Of a DNA stretch of 64,000 nucleotides, positions 27,333 through 37,018 are shown piece by piece. The notes below the pieces were generated by a model. It did not search any database, had not been told where the DNA came from, and saw only the letters and a program-made list of their open reading frames with translations. Position 1 is the first letter of the stretch. Each line of letters starts with the position of its first letter. Location: positions 1-64,000 of the forward strand of contig NZ_BMXP01000003.1 in NCBI RefSeq assembly GCF_014651815.1. Reading direction: 5' to 3'. This DNA comes from Alteromonas halophila. Lineage in GTDB: Bacteria; Pseudomonadota; Gammaproteobacteria; Enterobacterales; Alteromonadaceae. The translations under genes and the position numbers were made by a program.

Positions 27333-27782
27333 TCAACCTATAAATTCATCTCTTTCTTTTTTCTTTCTTCTGAGGGCATTTCCACCCCGCACATATTTAC
27401 AACATTCGGCAATAAGCTTGGGAAATTTAATCTCATTATGAATTAGAGAATTAGATTTAAAACAAAAAAATTTAATGCTCTCATAATGCGACAGTTCTTT
27501 ATGAAAATTAATAAAATTTTCAACCAGTTTTGATATTGGTTGCCCCGTCCCTATATACAACGAGCACTTAGCGTTAACTGGCTCTCTGATTAGAACAATA
27601 GTAGGCTTACCCATGAGGTTACCAAGTCTAACATTGTCTATTGAGTGAGTAGATTGAGCAATTTTTAAATCTTTAAAACACCAATTAATCAAGTCTACTG
27701 CGTAACTATTTCCCGACCTTGGATCCCCGTCAACAATAATGTCTGTATCCTCATTAGCGATAAGGCTAGACTTAAATAACAT
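27333..27782 (-). CDS. Compact sulfotransferase-like protein (fourth of five)
   Basis: 149 residues. DGDPRSGNSYAVDLINW near residue 18-34 matches the 5'-PSB loop, and VLIREPVNAKCSLY near 61-74 the 3'-PB motif. The protein is little more than half the usual size. The two motifs are about 40 residues apart, against about 80 in the homologue at 18885-19607, so a central deletion or a minimal fold is likely. Activity is doubtful. AT-rich flanks (27223-27332, 27783-27841) contain nothing recognisable. Confidence 0.55.
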   Translation of the reverse strand: MLFKSSLIANEDTDIIVDGDPRSGNSYAVDLINWCFKDLKIAQSTHSIDNVRLGNLMGKPTIVLIREPVNAKCSLYIGTGQPISKLVENFINFHKELSHYESIKFFCFKSNSLIHNEIKFPKLIAECCKYVRGGNALRRKKKERDEFIG

Positions 27783-27841
27783 TTCCAGACCATCTCTAGT
27801 CGCTTTAATTTCATTTTTTCATGACGATATTTCTTTACTTA

Positions 27842-28966
27842 TTAGAGTATCTCAAACAAATTGCGGAGCTCTTCGCGTTTATCGAGATAGGCATCTAATT
27901 GAAACTCAAACTCAATCAACATATCCAACATAAGGTCCTGAACCGTGCCTTTATACCCAACCAATCTATCCATCGTGTACACAGGGAACTTCATTACGTC
28001 GGCCAAGCCTTGCGTTCTGGAGTCGTGTGCAATTAGCATGGACGGCACTCCAGCCTGAAGCGGTAGCATATTTCCATGAATACGCATACCCAGGCTCAAA
28101 TCACATGTACGCGCGATATCCATCCACGAGTCAACAGAGGTAAAACCAATCATTTTTTGTTTTAAAAGGTGTCTTAATTGTGGCTGTGTCATCCCTTCGG
28201 GCATATTCGACTTATAAGCGCCTGGAATATCGTCCGACTCACCTAGAAAGAATGGGTAGAGAGTAGGCGACTGAATAATGTAATGCGAAGGAAGCTCTCT
28301 TAATATCGTGAGAAAAGAGGTTAATGCGCTGCCGGAATGCGCATGACCGCCACTAAATTCACCAATACATGTTTTGAGAGAATGAAACCGGCGTATTGAC
28401 TCTTTTGATCTATTTACGCGGTCTCGCAACAAATCACCGAAATTATCAGAATGATTAATAAAGTTTGAAGGGCAACCGGTGACTAGTGCGTTCGTTATCC
28501 CCTCTTTTTCAAGTAAGCTTTTTGTGAAACTATCACGAACGCTAATATATTTACTGCGTTCGGAAATAACTCTAGCTAGTTTTGCACCATTTGGCCCCAA
28601 TTTTAGATCAGGGTCTACATGACTGGCCTGAGCACCCAATCCATAAGCTGTGACCGGCGCGTCAATTTTCTCTATTATCGATGCACGAACGCCATTTGAC
28701 GCCTCATCTTGTTCTCTAAACCCAAGCCAGTTTGCGCAAGAAAGAATTACGTGATCGACTTTTTTATCAGCCTTTAACACTTCTCTCATCATTGGCCAGT
28801 TAACTACGGTATAATCTTCTATATCAGCAACCAGTTCTCTCAGCGCTTTTCTAAATGCAAAGTTACCAGTATTTAACCCTGTAATACGCATTATGTCTTC
28901 CGAAGAAGAATAATAAGGATTAGGGATAGAGTCTATTTGCTCTAAATCTAAATAATACTTTTTCAT
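27842..28966 (-). CDS. Polysaccharide pyruvyltransferase-family protein
   Basis: 374 residues. Family pattern: VILSCANWLGF, AYGLGAQASH, ISVRDSFTKSLL, VTGCPSNF, and SLGMRIHGNMLPLQAGVPS near the end, as in CsaB/WcaK proteins. Members add pyruvate ketals from phosphoenolpyruvate to sugars, giving the polymer extra negative charge along with sulfate. Some members have other roles, so the reaction is a family-based inference. Confidence 0.8.
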   Translation of the reverse strand: MKKYYLDLEQIDSIPNPYYSSSEDIMRITGLNTGNFAFRKALRELVADIEDYTVVNWPMMREVLKADKKVDHVILSCANWLGFREQDEASNGVRASIIEKIDAPVTAYGLGAQASHVDPDLKLGPNGAKLARVISERSKYISVRDSFTKSLLEKEGITNALVTGCPSNFINHSDNFGDLLRDRVNRSKESIRRFHSLKTCIGEFSGGHAHSGSALTSFLTILRELPSHYIIQSPTLYPFFLGESDDIPGAYKSNMPEGMTQPQLRHLLKQKMIGFTSVDSWMDIARTCDLSLGMRIHGNMLPLQAGVPSMLIAHDSRTQGLADVMKFPVYTMDRLVGYKGTVQDLMLDMLIEFEFQLDAYLDKREELRNLFEIL

Positions 28967-28975
28967 TAAAATCTC

Positions 28976-30157
28976 TTAGCTTAAAACCGACATATATTCA
29001 TGCGACACCTTTAGAGGTTTGTGTGTGTCACTGGACTGTTCTACAAAGATCGTGTCAACTTCCTTTGTTTTCGTTGCGATTGCATTTTGCAAGGATTTAG
29101 ACACTGCTTCTTTTGTGTACCCCGAGAATACCTCGCCATGTTTGAAAGCCTTAACAAACTCTTCGCACCCATGACCGGGACCGACGATGGGAACAACACC
29201 GTATGATGCACTCTCCACCAATATATTTGGCCAGTTATCATCGATGGACGGCGTCAGCAGATAATCACATCCACAATATACATCAACAATGGCTTCATGG
29301 TCGCTGATGTGCCCATGAATGCGGATCTCATAGCCTAATGGTGCGAGTTGCGCAACAACTTCGCTATCGAGGCGACCTACTAAATGTACCGCTAAACGTT
29401 TTACTATTGCAGGGTTGCTTTTAGCCGCTTCTTTAAAGCCATCGATAGCGAGCTGTAGTTGCTTTCGAATTTCATAAAACGAATCGGCAATCACAAGGAT
29501 ATGAGTTTTACCGTCATTTCTTTTTACAGGCTTTTTATTTGCTAACGGCTCATAAGCATTTCGGATCGTTTTCGCCCTGTCTCTGGGAACGATATTGGCG
29601 GCAAGCGCTTTATTAACGATATACTCACTTGGCGCCGTTAATATTACGTTTTCGAAAGCAAAAATCTCACGCTTAATCTCGTGAGCCACCTCTACCTCTT
29701 TTTGACTCATTACTGCCGTGTTGACCTGTGGACAGAGTTTACATGCCTTTAGGTATTGACGACATGATGAAGGGTAATGGCAGCCGCCTGTCATGTAATA
29801 AAAGTCATGAAGCGTGAACACAATGCGTATTCCGCTTTTTGCCAGTTCAAGCAGCTCTGCGGTTGTCAGTAGATAACTGGACCAATGTATATTGATAGCA
29901 TCGTAATTCAGCAATAACTTAATTACATGATGACGTATGTCAGTAGCAAAATCTGCGGTGTAATGTGTATTGCTGATGGTTTCATTAGTTGCGCTTTGAG
30001 GCGGTGATACACAATCATCAACGCGACCGATCACAGTCATGTCAATGAAGTCGACAATACAGTTATCAGCCTGGTAGGTTTTTAATGCCTGATAAATACG
30101 ATAGGCGGCTATGCCTGCACCACCGCCTGAGGCGCTTGATAAAACAGCGATTTTCAT
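28976..30157 (-). CDS. GT4-like glycosyltransferase
   Basis: 393 residues. N-terminal SSASGGGAGIAAYRIYQAL is a donor/acceptor glycine-rich loop common to WbdM-type GT4 enzymes. It also has FTLHDFYYMTGGCHYPSSC (a Cys-containing block seen in such enzymes) and the C-terminal LVESASYGVVPIVGPGHGCEEFV. It overlaps the GT2 gene upstream by four bases. Confidence 0.82.
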   Translation of the reverse strand: MKIAVLSSASGGGAGIAAYRIYQALKTYQADNCIVDFIDMTVIGRVDDCVSPPQSATNETISNTHYTADFATDIRHHVIKLLLNYDAINIHWSSYLLTTAELLELAKSGIRIVFTLHDFYYMTGGCHYPSSCRQYLKACKLCPQVNTAVMSQKEVEVAHEIKREIFAFENVILTAPSEYIVNKALAANIVPRDRAKTIRNAYEPLANKKPVKRNDGKTHILVIADSFYEIRKQLQLAIDGFKEAAKSNPAIVKRLAVHLVGRLDSEVVAQLAPLGYEIRIHGHISDHEAIVDVYCGCDYLLTPSIDDNWPNILVESASYGVVPIVGPGHGCEEFVKAFKHGEVFSGYTKEAVSKSLQNAIATKTKEVDTIFVEQSSDTHKPLKVSHEYMSVLS

Positions 30158-31128
30158 TGCGTTAACTCTATATCAGTTTCAAGCAATAATTCTTTTTTCA
30201 AGGCCTGTTGTGACTTCAGATCTTCCAACTCGAGCTTGATTGCATCGTGTTTTAAAAGCAAGGACTCGTGAGAGCCCAGTTTTTTAAGCTTATTTTGCAG
30301 TTCATTGAACATCTCGGTGAGAATACCAAGGGTAGCCTTCGCTTGCTCATTTCCACCATGTTTGGCCTGCACTAATGCCAATGCACTTATAGATTCCGCT
30401 CTTGCACCGCGAGTTTTACACGCCTCATGATAAACGCTGTAAGCAATATCTAAAGGAATATGATGAAAATCGTATTGCCTTGCCATGCCAATAAATAAAT
30501 CGGCATCCATCGCGTAATGATCATTAATATCTAAGGGGCCACACTGCTCCCACGCCGAGCGTGAAAAAAACACACTTGGTTGGATGAGGTGATGTTTTGC
30601 ATAGTCGATAAGATAATCGAACTGTAATTTTTCTTTATTAAATTTGAAGTGATTTATTGGTTTAAAGTCAATCTCGGTCATATAAGCGTCGCCGACTAAC
30701 ACTTCACATTCTTCATGCTTTGCAAAGTATTCCCGCACTTTTTTTATTGTGTTAGGCAGAATGATATCATCACCATTCAACCAGTATAATATATCCCCAT
30801 TGGCTTTATCGTAGCCCTTATTTATGGCATCTGATTGACCATCATCTTTTTCTGAGTAGATCTGTGAGAACATTGATTTATAGTGATGAATAATGCCATG
30901 CGTATTATCGTTACTTCCCCCATCCTGAATGATGATCTCGACGCCTGTAAGATCGTTGAACAATAGACTTCTCAATGTCTTTTCAAGAAAGTGACCACTA
31001 TTGTATACAGGAATAACAACTGACAAAGTAGGAAGTGTACTTTTACTCTTAACTACTTTTGTATGCTCCCACGGCAGAACTGAGTCTTTGACTAGAGGCT
31101 TAATATCTAGGAACATGTTATACTCCAT
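30154..31128 (-). CDS. GT2 glycosyltransferase with C-terminal coiled coil
   Basis: 324 residues. GT-A core LSVVIPVYNSGHFLEKTLRS, IQDGGSNDNT, DGQSDAINKG and a D-x-D variant WLNGDD. Residues ~255-324 form a predicted coiled coil. It overlaps the upstream gene by 11 bases. Paralogous to the GT2 proteins at 17-19 kb. Confidence 0.82.
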   Translation of the reverse strand: MEYNMFLDIKPLVKDSVLPWEHTKVVKSKSTLPTLSVVIPVYNSGHFLEKTLRSLLFNDLTGVEIIIQDGGSNDNTHGIIHHYKSMFSQIYSEKDDGQSDAINKGYDKANGDILYWLNGDDIILPNTIKKVREYFAKHEECEVLVGDAYMTEIDFKPINHFKFNKEKLQFDYLIDYAKHHLIQPSVFFSRSAWEQCGPLDINDHYAMDADLFIGMARQYDFHHIPLDIAYSVYHEACKTRGARAESISALALVQAKHGGNEQAKATLGILTEMFNELQNKLKKLGSHESLLLKHDAIKLELEDLKSQQALKKELLLETDIELTQ

Positions 31129-32371
31129 TTATACATGATTTTAATTTTTTCAATATCTTAAGGTTGGTTTTATCGTTACTTGATAGCACCAGATAATCGA
31201 AAAGTCTTCGATTGAAGATATTGTGATTAATTAGTTCCGATGAAAAAACGTCAAACACAGCAATAGCTCTTTTTATCTCAGGCACAGACAAACAGTTTTC
31301 TATCATAACTGCATGCAGGTTTCCTTCAGGGTACTCTGTTGTCGGCTTTATTTCTCCACCGTGCACACACTCAATATAATTCCATAACGCAAAAATTTTC
31401 GCCTTAAATAATGAGGTTTTAATAAAGCAAGCGTTTATGAACTGATTCGCTACACCCCAGTCTTTTTCAGACTCCACTTTCTCAAATATTGAATAAAGCT
31501 TCACACTCTCAACATTATTTATAATACCATCAATATCTTGTAATTCTTTTTCATAAGCATACTTTTTTCGCTGTTCTCTATTTACGCCATTGTAATGAAA
31601 GAAACGTTGTAGACTACATCTTTCTTTTGCATTTACAGTGCTTGATTCAGCGATTATTTTGGAAAAGGCCTCAGCTACCCAATAGGGATCAGCAGAGGCT
31701 AAATTAAGTAGCCTTTTAATATCTCTGCCATAAGGGGTAAAATCGCTCAAACCCGAATAGGTATTTTTATGGTATTGGTGGCCTATAACAGCACCGTCAA
31801 CGATTTTTCCTTGAAGCTTACTCAATAAAATTGCGCCCACCAAGTAATCCCAGCCTGGAACACCAAATGCCATGTCATCTTTTGCCTCACACTGCTTAAG
31901 TGCAGAATTCAGTTTTTTTAGCTCACCGGATGAGAAGTAAAAGAGATCAAGTCCCCCCCGATAAAATATATTGTCGCGCATATCCAGCATGTTGAGTGAC
32001 AACAGTTCCCGGCGCGTCATGGCTAAACTTGGCGCTAACGAACTCAATATGCCGCCCATAGGAATGCAATGTAGCGCATAGATATCCGAATTGGTGATGA
32101 TTACATTGTTATCCGTTCCCATTAAGCTTTGGATTATTGGATGAATTTTGGGCAGGTACTTGTTATTTTGTTTAAACGTAGTCTCAGAATCATCGATGAT
32201 TTTTACATCACCCTCAGTGAAACCATATTCAAGCAGTCTTTCAGCCTCACTTTGTGAGTTATAGGATACAACATTATAACCCGCCGACTTCCAAGAATTA
32301 AAGCACTCTGCCTGATGCTCAATATCGCCGAACGGGTTTACCGTTGTAATTACCAATGTTGGACTATTCAT
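31118..32371 (-). CDS. Unknown protein of the polysaccharide cluster, possible glycosyltransferase
   Basis: 417 residues, soluble, no signal peptide. The first ~250 residues have a GT-A-like order: LVITTVNPFGDIEHQAECFNSW, a VVSYNS strand, then VIITNSDIYAL, where the S-D could be the metal site, and VPGWDYLVGAILLSKL. The C-terminal part is helical. I cannot assign it to a family. Overlap with the downstream GT2 supports a role in the same pathway. Confidence 0.55.
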   Translation of the reverse strand: MNSPTLVITTVNPFGDIEHQAECFNSWKSAGYNVVSYNSQSEAERLLEYGFTEGDVKIIDDSETTFKQNNKYLPKIHPIIQSLMGTDNNVIITNSDIYALHCIPMGGILSSLAPSLAMTRRELLSLNMLDMRDNIFYRGGLDLFYFSSGELKKLNSALKQCEAKDDMAFGVPGWDYLVGAILLSKLQGKIVDGAVIGHQYHKNTYSGLSDFTPYGRDIKRLLNLASADPYWVAEAFSKIIAESSTVNAKERCSLQRFFHYNGVNREQRKKYAYEKELQDIDGIINNVESVKLYSIFEKVESEKDWGVANQFINACFIKTSLFKAKIFALWNYIECVHGGEIKPTTEYPEGNLHAVMIENCLSVPEIKRAIAVFDVFSSELINHNIFNRRLFDYLVLSSNDKTNLKILKKLKSCINGV

Positions 32372-32428
32372 AAATTCCTTGTCAAACTCTCAATATCCAA
32401 TGTTAAATTACTAAGCGAACTCATAATT

Positions 32429-33391
32429 TCATAAACCTTCGCATCCGCTATAGCCGAAGTACTTACATATTTCTTTAAAGTTTTCAGATTCAGCTATTTC
32501 TTTTTTATATTGCTTGCTAATCTCTTTTCGTTCGCGTCTTTTAATCTCGACTCCTGAGCGACCACTATCCCCACTTACTTTAAAAACATCTTTGTAATAA
32601 AAAAAGTCTTCATTAATAGGTATATCTAGCAGTGCGGAACATTGACTAATAACTTCCTCAGGGGTATCAACAAAGTCTTCGTACCTGATTATATTATCTT
32701 TGTTAAATCCCTTGAGAAAGGAAATTAACCTCAAGCAATACTCATCAAATGAATTTGGGCTGAAATGTACCCAATTATTGTTGCGAAGCGATAAAAAAGA
32801 ATCTATCGGATTACGTATTGATACGAGTTGTTTGATTTCAAAATGCGGCGACAATAACCGGGTTACTGTATCAACCTCGGGTGTTGGCATGTCCATACAA
32901 TAATCTGCATGGCTATGTGCTCTTATAACTAAATAACCACCTTTAGCGGTAATATGTCTGCAGGAGTTTTGAATATTTTCAACGAATATTTTCTCTGCCA
33001 ACTCTTCTACGTCGGGAACTTTAGCATAATATGCCTGCGTTACAATATCTCTTGGCGTATAGGTCGCCTTGGACCAGTCAAGACCGTGTCGAGTCGTTGG
33101 ATGTAACTCACTTAATAAAAACACATTCGGCTGAGCAGCTATACACTTAGAAATTAACGTCCCACCACTACATGCAAAGTGGTGAATAATCCTTAACGTT
33201 GGCTTTTTATTTGATTGATCTTCACTCACAACATTAGCGCAGCGCTTTAACAGGCTCTGTGTATTTGTAAGCCCTTCCCCATCAACCGCAAGGTTACTGC
33301 GTACATTTTTTGCCGTGCTGTAATCATCAATGAGATTCAGCGCTTGCTGTAATTCCTGCTGTAAGGTTTTTAAATCGGTGGATTTACTCAT
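32429..33391 (-). CDS. Sulfotransferase-like protein (fifth of five)
   Basis: About 320 residues from ATG 33391; a TTG at 33403 is an alternative start. After a ~70-residue helical N-terminus, RIIHHFACSGGTLISKCI is a modified 5'-PSB loop and LVSIRNPIDSFLSLRNN the 3'-PB motif. IIRYEDFVDTPEEV matches the conserved segment that follows in sulfotransferases. It lies between the unknown protein and the methyltransferase/coiled-coil protein. Confidence 0.72.
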   Translation of the reverse strand: MSKSTDLKTLQQELQQALNLIDDYSTAKNVRSNLAVDGEGLTNTQSLLKRCANVVSEDQSNKKPTLRIIHHFACSGGTLISKCIAAQPNVFLLSELHPTTRHGLDWSKATYTPRDIVTQAYYAKVPDVEELAEKIFVENIQNSCRHITAKGGYLVIRAHSHADYCMDMPTPEVDTVTRLLSPHFEIKQLVSIRNPIDSFLSLRNNNWVHFSPNSFDEYCLRLISFLKGFNKDNIIRYEDFVDTPEEVISQCSALLDIPINEDFFYYKDVFKVSGDSGRSGVEIKRRERKEISKQYKKEIAESENFKEICKYFGYSGCEGL

Positions 33392-33409
33392 ATTATCTAA
33401 CAACCTGCA

Positions 33410-34870
33410 TTACAACTTTTCCAGCAGCTCGGGGTGTTCTTGCTCTAATTTGTGATAGAAGTGTGATGCAGCCTGCAGCTTAGCGTGAAGTTCTTTAATC
33501 AGATCTTTTAGCTCCTGCTCGCTATTCATCTTTTCAGCATAACGTTCGCGTAAATCAGAGCAGTCTGCTTCTACTTTTGTTAATAGCTTTGTACTGAGTT
33601 GCGCAGATCGCTGCTGCTCTTTTAGTTCCCTTTGAGCTTGATTTAATTGATTGCGCAGTTCCTCCATCCGCTCATTGTATTTATGGTGACTAGCTGCTTG
33701 CTCATCCCGCTCTTTTTGTAACGAATCAATATTTCGCCTCAGCTCATCCGCTTGTTCTGCTAGCTGCTGCTTTTCTTTTTCTTTTCCATCGAGTTGCGAT
33801 GACAAAGAATCTATTTGCTTATCCCGCTCGGTAAGCACGTCACTTGAATACTCTAGCCCGTCTCGCTCCTTCCTTAGAGATTCAATATCCCGCTTCAGCT
33901 GATCTGATTCTTCAACTAACTTTTGTTTTTCGTTTTCTCTTTCATTCAGTTCCGATGATAGAGTACCGATTTTCTCATCGCGCTCAGCAAGCAGGTTTCT
34001 CAAAACATCCAGTTCTTTTAGTTTTTCCTGGATGACCGTTTTTTCGTTTTTCTCGGTTTCTAGTTTTTCTTCAAGAACTTTATTTTCGTTGTTCAGTTTT
34101 TCTGAACTTTGTGCTTCGTCAAATAGCCGACTTTTTAGGTGCTCAACACTATTGGCCGCATCCTGCTTTTCTTGCTCTGTTACCGATAGCTGTTGTTCCA
34201 GCTTGCCTACTTTGTCTGATAGCTGCTCTGTTTTGTTGGCCAGAGACAAAGGCCTAACACCAATTAGCGTACAAAATGGGGGCTGATTATCATTAAGGAA
34301 CAATGGCGAAAACCCTAATCGTGAAAGTTCCTTATTGATGCTGTCACAATCTAAATATTCAGCGTCATACAGAGGCTCATTGGAACTGCGCAATACAACA
34401 GTACTAAATGATTTCAAGTCGTTATGTTGTAGCGCTTTTACTATGCCCGACTCCAAGCCACGCACATCCAGAATAAGTGCATTGTGACTATGCGATTCAA
34501 GCTGCAGTTGGCCCACTAGTGTGGGTAATGTAACAGTATCTACCGTTATCGTTTCTTGAATATTCAGACCAGGATAATACTGCTTCAGACCCGTAGGCTT
34601 AACAACGCTTGAAAAACCTGAGGGTATAGTCAGGTTTAACTCAGCTTGTCCATCGTTCAATGTGATTGCTTTTTGCTGAATATCGCTATTGGCAAACTGC
34701 GCTTGCTTTCGTTTTAACGCAGCAGCGTTTTTCGGGTTCGGCTCGACCAAGGTTAGCCTGTCAGCGCAGTTTTCCAGCGCCGAAAGTGCAGCGCCGTTAC
34801 CCGGGCCTATATAAACCACATGATCGAACTTATTCAGGAGCAGATCTAGCGTTTGGTGTAAAAAAGACAT
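33410..34870 (-). CDS. FkbM-like methyltransferase domain fused to a long coiled coil
   Basis: 486 residues. Residues ~15-210 resemble an FkbM methyltransferase: VVYIGPGNGAALSAL (SAM motif I), LVEPNPKNAAAL, TVDTVTLPTL, and ILDVRGLESGIVKAL in place of the usual K-I-D-V-E-G-x-E. Residues ~213-480 are an almost unbroken heptad coiled coil rich in Glu, Lys, Leu and Gln. This is the layout of WbdD, whose N-terminal methyltransferase/kinase caps O-antigen chains and whose coiled coil sets chain length. No kinase domain is seen. Position two genes from the ABC exporter fits a chain-terminating ruler. The role is inference; the domains are seen. Confidence 0.65.
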   Translation of the reverse strand: MSFLHQTLDLLLNKFDHVVYIGPGNGAALSALENCADRLTLVEPNPKNAAALKRKQAQFANSDIQQKAITLNDGQAELNLTIPSGFSSVVKPTGLKQYYPGLNIQETITVDTVTLPTLVGQLQLESHSHNALILDVRGLESGIVKALQHNDLKSFSTVVLRSSNEPLYDAEYLDCDSINKELSRLGFSPLFLNDNQPPFCTLIGVRPLSLANKTEQLSDKVGKLEQQLSVTEQEKQDAANSVEHLKSRLFDEAQSSEKLNNENKVLEEKLETEKNEKTVIQEKLKELDVLRNLLAERDEKIGTLSSELNERENEKQKLVEESDQLKRDIESLRKERDGLEYSSDVLTERDKQIDSLSSQLDGKEKEKQQLAEQADELRRNIDSLQKERDEQAASHHKYNERMEELRNQLNQAQRELKEQQRSAQLSTKLLTKVEADCSDLRERYAEKMNSEQELKDLIKELHAKLQAASHFYHKLEQEHPELLEKL

Positions 34871-34894
34871 TGTGAATATTTGCTCTATTTGCGG

Positions 34895-36286
34895 TTAAAT
34901 GATGCGACTTATTAGCTTAAGCGCGGGCGCTTCAGTATCAAGTACTGCAATATCACTCTTTGGCACTGGTTTTCTCTGTTCCGCCTGATAGGCAAGATAA
35001 TAGTATTCCAACTCTTCCTGCAACTGAGCAATTTGTAGTTGCATAAGTTCTTTTTCTTCGTTCAGTGAAATGATGTTCTCATCGATAGAACTGTCAGTCG
35101 TATCATGCTTCATTTTTGTTGCAGCTAGTTGTTCAGCGGACTTTTGTTGTTTTTTCCGCTCATGCTCTAGTTGCTCGTGTTTTTTAGCAAGCTCCGCTTT
35201 AGTTCCTGCTAGTTGCGCTTCCAGGTTTTCAGCTCTACTTTTGTCCGTTTTTGCAACCTGAAACGTGTGTTCCAACTCTTCTTCTTTTAACTGTGCCACT
35301 TGCAGCTGCAATAAGTCTGTTTCTTCTGTTGCCGAGTTACGCTTACCTTTATTTAATTTTTCTGCGGTTTTAATAGCACTTTTTTGCTCTTCAAGAGATT
35401 GAGTTAGCTTGTCAATATTGCGTTGATAAGTTGCTTCTTTCTCTTTTGCATCAACGGCGGTTTGTTCTAATTCTTCCTGTAGCTGTCCAATCTGTAATGA
35501 TAACAAGTCGGCTTCGCTAAGCTTTTCATCTTTATTGAGAAGCTCTGACTTAAGGGATGCTATTTGTTGTTCTGCGGCAACTAGCTTAAGTTGTTGGTAA
35601 TGATACTGATTAAGTAGTGCCAGCGTTGAAACCTTACTTTTTTCAACAGGCTCAGGAGCAATTACGGTATCAGGATGCCGCCATCTGCTTAGTGCTACCA
35701 ACTCTTCCCATAATTCATGCACTTCATCATTTTTAAGTATGCTTTCGCGAAGGAAACTTGCCAGGGCATTAGCTTCTCCTGATACGATGGCGCGCTCAGC
35801 TACCATGTCTGTATCGGTATCAGGCAACGTTACATCGTTATCCGCCAATTTTGACACGAACGCTTTTGAAGGGGTTACCCCATGATCAAGCATTAAATAA
35901 ACATTTTTCTGATACAGCAATGCAGCGCGACAAACCAGCCGGGTCAGGTCAACCCATTGTCGCAATAATTGGGCTATATATCGTTCCGAAATTTCCTGAG
36001 CATCGCTAATTGTTTGCAGCGCTGACATCAGAAACTCGGTCGGTGGGATGGCGACAATATATAATGGCACCTCGACCTGCTGTTCGTTTTCCTCGTGGGA
36101 TGACCACTTATACAAAGCAGGTACATTAGACTTACGGTCTTGCAGCGGTTTAATCGTTGAGAATACGTTGCCATCGCCCGTTTGTCGCCATGTATCTGGC
36201 AGGTTTAATTGTACCAGTTGCGTGCTGGTTACCCTTTGAGGAATGTTTACATAACCCAGTACGGTTGCTTTTTTCGTGCTATGCAT
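34895..36286 (-). CDS. Coiled-coil protein with a triplicated LQxxQLQEELE motif
   Basis: 463 residues. The N-terminal ~210 residues are a soluble domain I do not recognise. Residues ~225-430 are coiled coil containing three copies of the pattern LLxLQ[IV]xQL[QK]EELE, at about 261-274, 325-339 and 414-428, the last followed by YYYLAYQ. Similar EELE-YY(L) motifs recur in unassigned proteins of marine polysaccharide loci (from memory). It sits between the methyltransferase/coiled-coil gene and the exporter ATPase, nine bases from the latter. A scaffold or length-control role is possible. Confidence 0.55.
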   Translation of the reverse strand: MHSTKKATVLGYVNIPQRVTSTQLVQLNLPDTWRQTGDGNVFSTIKPLQDRKSNVPALYKWSSHEENEQQVEVPLYIVAIPPTEFLMSALQTISDAQEISERYIAQLLRQWVDLTRLVCRAALLYQKNVYLMLDHGVTPSKAFVSKLADNDVTLPDTDTDMVAERAIVSGEANALASFLRESILKNDEVHELWEELVALSRWRHPDTVIAPEPVEKSKVSTLALLNQYHYQQLKLVAAEQQIASLKSELLNKDEKLSEADLLSLQIGQLQEELEQTAVDAKEKEATYQRNIDKLTQSLEEQKSAIKTAEKLNKGKRNSATEETDLLQLQVAQLKEEELEHTFQVAKTDKSRAENLEAQLAGTKAELAKKHEQLEHERKKQQKSAEQLAATKMKHDTTDSSIDENIISLNEEKELMQLQIAQLQEELEYYYLAYQAEQRKPVPKSDIAVLDTEAPALKLISRII

Positions 36287-36295
36287 AATCTTTCG

Positions 36296-37018
36296 TTATT
36301 TCCGTTTTTGAGGGTTTGGCAAGGTTGCGAGGAATGCCTGATAATTATTTAACACTGTTTTTGTATCACCGACTTCCATCACTTGTCCCTTTTCCAGCCA
36401 CACGGCCCGATTACACAGCCTTTCCACCTGGCTACTCTGATGAGAGACAAATACCACCGTCTGATCAGAGTTGATTTTATCCAAGATGGCGGCTTCTGCT
36501 TTTTTCTTAAATCGCGAATCTCCCACACCAAGGGTTTCGTCTACCAGCAGTACATCTGCGTGCATTAACATTGCCGTGGAGAAACCTAATCGTGCACGCA
36601 TGCCTGAGCTGTAAGTTTTTACGGGCTCATCAAAACTATCACCCAATTCAGCGAAGTCACAAATATCAGGTAACGCAGCGGTAGCCTGTTCGAGTGTATG
36701 ACCCAGTAACATAGCTGACAATATTGCATTATCTCTGCCTGATAAGTTCTTCTCAAAACCAGTAGCAAGCGACTGTAAACTGACATAGTTGACATGACTG
36801 ACAAGCTCACCGGCATCGGGCTTTAATATGTCAGCCAGTACTTTTAATAACGTAGATTTACCGCAGCCATTTCTACCTACAATGCCTACTGTTTCACCCT
36901 TTCGGATATCAAATGACACATTATCAAGCGCAGTATGATAGGAATAGCGAAAAAAGCCTCTGCGAGCTCGAAATGTTAGGCTGATATTTTTTGCTTCTAA
37001 ACATACAGACTCTGACAT
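36296..37018 (-). CDS. Polysaccharide ABC exporter ATPase (Wzt/KpsT-like)
   Basis: 240 residues. Complete ATPase motifs: Walker A GRNGCGKST, signature YSSGM, Walker B VLLVDE, H-loop VSHQS. The length matches KpsT-type ATPases and lacks the C-terminal carbohydrate-binding domain of O9a-type Wzt. It should energise export of the finished chain across the inner membrane. The start overlaps the permease stop by one base (TAATG). Confidence 0.92.
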   Translation of the reverse strand: MSESVCLEAKNISLTFRARRGFFRYSYHTALDNVSFDIRKGETVGIVGRNGCGKSTLLKVLADILKPDAGELVSHVNYVSLQSLATGFEKNLSGRDNAILSAMLLGHTLEQATAALPDICDFAELGDSFDEPVKTYSSGMRARLGFSTAMLMHADVLLVDETLGVGDSRFKKKAEAAILDKINSDQTVVFVSHQSSQVERLCNRAVWLEKGQVMEVGDTKTVLNNYQAFLATLPNPQKRK

